A stretch of 13,395 bases of DNA from a bacterium (GTDB lineage Bacteria; Patescibacteriota; Minisyncoccia; Minisyncoccales; PWPS01), in assembly GCA_018400895.1 (NCBI GenBank), contig JAGYLR010000015.1, positions 1 to 13,395 on the forward strand, read 5' to 3'. Under the pieces are notes generated by a model that saw nothing but the letters and a program-made list of their open reading frames with translations, did not search any database and was not told the DNA's origin. Below are positions 10,528-13,395 of this stretch, piece by piece (position 1 is the stretch's first letter; every line of letters starts with the position of its first letter). Both the position numbers and the translations under genes were made by a program.

Positions 10528-11919
10528 ATGGCAAAAGAAAGTCAAAATATTTTTGATAAAGTTGTTTCACTATGTAAGCGTAGAGGTTTTGTTTTTCCCT
10601 CTTCAGAAATTTACGGAGGATATACAGCAATATATGATTACGGACCTTACGGAGTACTTCTTCAAAATAATGTTAAAAATGCATGGTGGAATAACTATGT
10701 CAAAATGAGAGATGATATTGTTGGATTAGACTCAAGTATATTTATGAATCCCAAAGTATGGCATGCTAGTGGTCATATTAAAGGTTTTTCTGATCCACTT
10801 GTAGAATGTAAAAAATGCCACTCTAGGAACAGAGCAGATAAAATGCTCGAAGAGATAGGAGTTGTTGCTGACGAAAAGATGGATATTGAACAAATAAATG
10901 AAATATTTTTTAACAACTTAGATAAAATAAAGTGCCCTAATTGTGGTAAAAAAGATTTTACTAAAATAAAGAAATTTAACTTACTAGTTAAATCAAATTT
11001 AGGAAATTATACTGATGAAATAGGAGAAGAGCCATCTTACCTAAGAGGAGAAACCTGTCAAGGAATATATGTTAACTATAAATCAGTATTAGATTCTACA
11101 AGAGTAAAAATTCCTTTTGGTATCGCTCAAATAGGAAAAGCTTTTCGTAACGAAATAACTGCAAGAAAATTTGTTTTCAGGACAAGAGAGTTTGAACAGA
11201 TGGAAATGCAATACTTTACCAGACCAGAAGATGAAATGAAAGAATACGAAAAATTAAAAGAAGAAAGATGGAACTTTTTTGCTAGTCTTGGATTTAAAAA
11301 AAATAACTTGAGGTGGAAAAAACACGATAATCTGGTGTTTTATGCTAAAGAGGCATACGACATAGAGTTTAAATTCCCTTGGGGTTTTGATGAATTAGAA
11401 GGAGTACACGCAAGAGGAAATTATGACCTTTCTCAACATTCAAAATACTCTGGAGTTGATCTTTCTTATAATGATATAGAACTTAATAAGAAATATATTC
11501 CACACGTTATTGAATCTTCTGTAGGAGTTGGAAGAATAATATTTGCCCTACTTGTTGATGCATACAATGAAGAGGGAGAAGGAAAAGAAAAAAGAATTGT
11601 ATTAAAAATTGATAAAAAACTTGCACCAATAAAAATAGCCGTATTCCCCTTGCTTAGCAACAAACCAGAGCTTTTAGAAAAATCAAAAGAAGTATACACA
11701 TCTTTGAAACCTAATTTTTTCTGTGAATATGACGGAAGTGGAAATATTGGAAAAAGATACAGAAGACAAGATGAAATTGGAACTCCGTACTGTATAACTG
11801 TTGATTTTGACACTCTTAAAGACAACACTGTAACAGTAAGAGAAAGAGACACAATGAACCAAGAAAGAATTGATATTAATAAACTAGAAGAATATCTCTC
11901 TTCAAACCTAAAAAAGTAA
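10528..11919 (+). CDS. glyQS: glycyl-tRNA synthetase, class II homodimeric type
   Basis: This 463-residue enzyme charges tRNA-Gly with glycine. The N-terminal entry CKRRGFVFPSSEIYGG (16-31) and YDYGPYG (36-42) are typical of the alpha2 enzyme. A zinc-ribbon-like insertion has C94, C97, C136 and C139. LRGETCQGIYVN (172-183), FRNEI (207-211) and RTREFEQMEMQYF (218-230) cover the glycine pocket and class II motif 2. Motif 3 is VIESSVGVGRIIFALL, with Ser where Pro is common (EPS). The anticodon-binding domain (about 365-463) starts LAPIKIAVFPL and contains GNIGKRYRRQDEIGTPYCITVD. The length is normal. The start has no SD. The gene is divergent from the DUF5680 gene and not in an operon. Confidence 0.97.
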   Translation: MAKESQNIFDKVVSLCKRRGFVFPSSEIYGGYTAIYDYGPYGVLLQNNVKNAWWNNYVKMRDDIVGLDSSIFMNPKVWHASGHIKGFSDPLVECKKCHSRNRADKMLEEIGVVADEKMDIEQINEIFFNNLDKIKCPNCGKKDFTKIKKFNLLVKSNLGNYTDEIGEEPSYLRGETCQGIYVNYKSVLDSTRVKIPFGIAQIGKAFRNEITARKFVFRTREFEQMEMQYFTRPEDEMKEYEKLKEERWNFFASLGFKKNNLRWKKHDNLVFYAKEAYDIEFKFPWGFDELEGVHARGNYDLSQHSKYSGVDLSYNDIELNKKYIPHVIESSVGVGRIIFALLVDAYNEEGEGKEKRIVLKIDKKLAPIKIAVFPLLSNKPELLEKSKEVYTSLKPNFFCEYDGSGNIGKRYRRQDEIGTPYCITVDFDTLKDNTVTVRERDTMNQERIDINKLEEYLSSNLKK

Positions 11920-11950
11920 AACTACTGACTTTTTTAAGATCAACAACAGA

Positions 11951-11978
11951 TTGACAAAATACGATTTTTATTTATAAT
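11951..11978 (+). promoter_or_regulatory. perfect-consensus sigma70 promoter of the 62-residue gene
   Basis: TTGACA (11951-11956) and TATAAT (11973-11978) are both exact consensus hexamers, 16 bases apart. The leader of about 25 bases carries the SD GAGGAGGG (11997-12004). This is the strongest promoter seen in the window. Confidence 0.85.
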
Positions 11979-12009
11979 ACAGATACAATCTCATACGAGG
12001 AGGGATATT

Positions 12010-12198
12010 ATGGGAGACAAAAAAAACGATGTTAGTTGGCTTCACAGAAGTGATAACTGGGGCGGAAAACCTCATGTAGATATCGGAGATTCCCACGGGC
12101 ATTCTCCGACTATCAATCCACCACCCCGAGATGAAAATGGGGCAATAAAGATTGGTAAACTAAAAGATCTACCGCCACCATTTGGAAAAGTTGACTAA
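12010..12198 (+). CDS. 62-residue orphan protein, polar and glycine/proline/histidine-rich
   Basis: The protein has no membrane segment, signal or cysteine. It contains SWLHRSDNWGGKPHVDIGD, then DSHGHSPTINPPPRDENG and the ending KDLPPPFGKVD. Four histidines and many Asp, Gly and Pro residues suggest an extended or disordered chain, perhaps metal-binding; this is inference. I do not recognise a family. The ATG is set by a strong SD five bases upstream, and the gene has a consensus promoter and a strong terminator. It therefore appears to be a real, well-expressed single-gene unit. It lies between glycyl-tRNA synthetase and the convergent photolyase gene. Confidence 0.75.
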   Translation: MGDKKNDVSWLHRSDNWGGKPHVDIGDSHGHSPTINPPPRDENGAIKIGKLKDLPPPFGKVD

Positions 12199-12206
12199 CT
12201 GTTTAA

Positions 12207-12238
12207 GGGGCGCAAATTATTGCGCCTCGTTTTTTTTA
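12207..12238 (+). terminator. intrinsic terminator of the 62-residue gene
   Basis: GGCGCAA (12209-12215) and TTGCGCC (12220-12226) form a stem with loop ATTA, extended by one G-T and one G-C pair. A run of eight T follows from 12230. The T run reaches the stop of the convergent photolyase gene. Confidence 0.92.
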
Positions 12239-13395
12239 TTAGAGATTACTTTTTATATAATCTTTAACATTAAATTTGCTTTTACTTCCGTTATAACTCA
12301 TATATCTTACTTTTCCAAAAACTTCTCTTTCCGCCCAAGCACGATCATGCACTCCTCCTACAGACCAAGCAATTCCTGTATATCCACGAGAGTCTCTTCC
12401 ATCAAGATGATACTTATCGTTTAAATATATTGCTATTTTTAGAGCTTCTTTAGGAGATTTTGTCCACTCCAATATCTTTTTTGCCCAGTACATTCTCATA
12501 TATCCGTGCATTTTCCCCTTTTTTATCATTTCTCTTTGTGCCGCATTCCAAAGATTATCACTAGTCTCCCCTCTCTCAAAATCTTTTAATTTATACAGAT
12601 AATCTCTCTTATCTTTTTTATGTTTATCTAATGTTTGCTTAGCCCAATTTGGAAATCCTTCAACAGAATCATACTTTTTATTATAAAAACAAAAATTATC
12701 AGAAAGTTCTTTTCTTATAATAAGCTCTTCTAAAAACTCTTCTTTGCACTTTTTTTCAGCTTTGCTGTTTTTTACACTAAGTGCAATTCTCTGAGTTGAT
12801 ATTTGCCCAAAATGAATATATGGAGAAAGGTTTGATTGACCATCAATATTAGGGTTATTTCTATCTCTACTATAATTATTTAATTTATTATTAATAAACT
12901 TGCTAATCATTCTTTTTCCTGCTCTTTCTCCTGGCACTAGCCAAGATATTTGCTTTACCGAGTTATCAATATTCAGGGAGTTATAAACTTTACTCCAGTT
13001 TACTTTTTCAGTACTTACCTGTTCTTGTTTTTTAATTTTAGGAAAGTCTGTTAAAAACTGATCAAGTAGTTTATTTATCTTTGGTCTTATTGTATAAGCC
13101 GCAAATTCTTGTTTCTGAGATACAAAACGGCAAGGAACTATATTGTGAGCATCAACCTCATAAAAAGGGAAATCAATATTCTTGATAAAAAATCTATTCC
13201 AGTTTTTTTTAATTTTTAATGGATTAAAGTCAGTAACTAAAGCTCCTGGTCTTATCTTTTTTAAAAACTGTTCACCTTTTTCTTGTGGTGTCCCAATAAA
13301 AATATGAAATGGAATATTCTTTTTCAAAAGGCTATCTTCCACTTCTTTTAAACCCTTTATCATAAAATCATACTGTCTAATAGTTGCTCCTAAAA
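12239..13395 (-). CDS. phr: class II CPD photolyase, 5' end outside the window
   Basis: This flavoenzyme uses light to split cyclobutane pyrimidine dimers in DNA. About 384 residues are visible. The frame stays open to the window edge and reads LGATIRQYDFMIKGLKEVE, where ATIRQYDFM is internal to class II enzymes, so the Met in it is not the start. Class II features include FAAYTIRPKI, SNLSPYIHFGQIS in the FAD pocket, FLEELIIRKELSDNFCFY, WNAAQREMIKKGKMHGYMRM and the C-terminal LNDKYHLDGRDSRGYTGIAW with GGVHDRAWAEREVFGKVRYM. The C-terminus is complete. No U-rich terminator follows on the minus strand; the hairpin at 12207-12226 serves the opposite gene. With desulfoferrodoxin it suggests exposure to light and oxygen at least at times. 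Confidence 0.95.
   Translation of the reverse strand, partial: LGATIRQYDFMIKGLKEVEDSLLKKNIPFHIFIGTPQEKGEQFLKKIRPGALVTDFNPLKIKKNWNRFFIKNIDFPFYEVDAHNIVPCRFVSQKQEFAAYTIRPKINKLLDQFLTDFPKIKKQEQVSTEKVNWSKVYNSLNIDNSVKQISWLVPGERAGKRMISKFINNKLNNYSRDRNNPNIDGQSNLSPYIHFGQISTQRIALSVKNSKAEKKCKEEFLEELIIRKELSDNFCFYNKKYDSVEGFPNWAKQTLDKHKKDKRDYLYKLKDFERGETSDNLWNAAQREMIKKGKMHGYMRMYWAKKILEWTKSPKEALKIAIYLNDKYHLDGRDSRGYTGIAWSVGGVHDRAWAEREVFGKVRYMSYNGSKSKFNVKDYIKSNL

Noticed and set aside
11466..11852. A 128-codon minus-strand frame inside glycyl-tRNA synthetase.
   Set aside because: It is the shadow of a strongly conserved gene and has no family features.
11910..11937. A possible terminator after glycyl-tRNA synthetase (AAAAAAGT paired with ACTTTTTT).
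   Set aside because: The stem is almost all A-T and no separate T run follows; it is as likely to be base composition.
12207..12226. The hairpin as a bidirectional terminator also serving the photolyase gene.
   Set aside because: On the minus strand it is followed by CTTAAACAG, with no T run.
12182..12424. An 80-codon plus-strand frame over the photolyase 3' end.
   Set aside because: It runs through a terminator and opposes a well-conserved coding region.

Overview
The window is low-G+C DNA, close to 30% G+C in most genes by eye. It carries tightly packed bacterial housekeeping and accessory genes. Most starts have no Shine-Dalgarno (SD) sequence, only A/T-rich leaders. The methionine adenosyltransferase is unusually short, and a two-iron superoxide reductase points to an anaerobe or microaerophile. 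TGA is used as a stop directly before a terminator hairpin (8954-8956), which argues against the UGA-to-glycine code of some candidate phyla. A streamlined candidate-phylum bacterium (Patescibacteria/CPR-like) is plausible, but this is inference and no RNA marker is present.

Region 1 (1-2025) begins with the 5' end of an unidentified gene leaving the window on the left. Next comes a repeat-dense 1.65-kb insertion bracketed by a 14-bp direct repeat. It contains a REP-associated-type (RAYT) Y1 transposase gene bounded by 19-bp inverted ends, a small DUF167 gene, and a second unit with the same ends. In that second unit the transposase interior is replaced, in frame, by a truncated NUDIX hydrolase. 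The shared right end supplies promoter, start codon and first residues (MPRAPRI). The shared left end supplies the last residues (KKGA) and the stop. This is the most unusual object in the window.

Region 2 (2019-5450, minus strand) holds a beta-helix repeat protein, a short-chain dehydrogenase, three small membrane proteins (one of 34 residues that is easily missed) and a DEAD-box RNA helicase. Several are separated by clear intrinsic terminators.

Region 3 (5425-8898, minus strand) is an operon-like run: PspC-domain protein, desulfoferrodoxin, pseudouridine synthase, DUF6485 cysteine-rich protein, metK and a membrane-anchored cyclophilin. A SAM-I (S-box) riboswitch with a readable terminator/antiterminator pair sits inside the run, directly before metK. 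SAM can therefore shut off metK and the cyclophilin without affecting the four genes upstream.

Region 4 (8919-10460, minus strand) has an alpha-helical repeat protein with a distinctive two-SD leader and a DUF5680 protein. Region 5 (10475-13395) has glycyl-tRNA synthetase and an orphan 62-residue gene with a near-ideal promoter, SD and terminator on the plus strand. A class II CPD photolyase, cut by the window edge, faces them on the minus strand. No tRNA, rRNA or CRISPR was seen, and no stretch over 300 bases lacks a gene.
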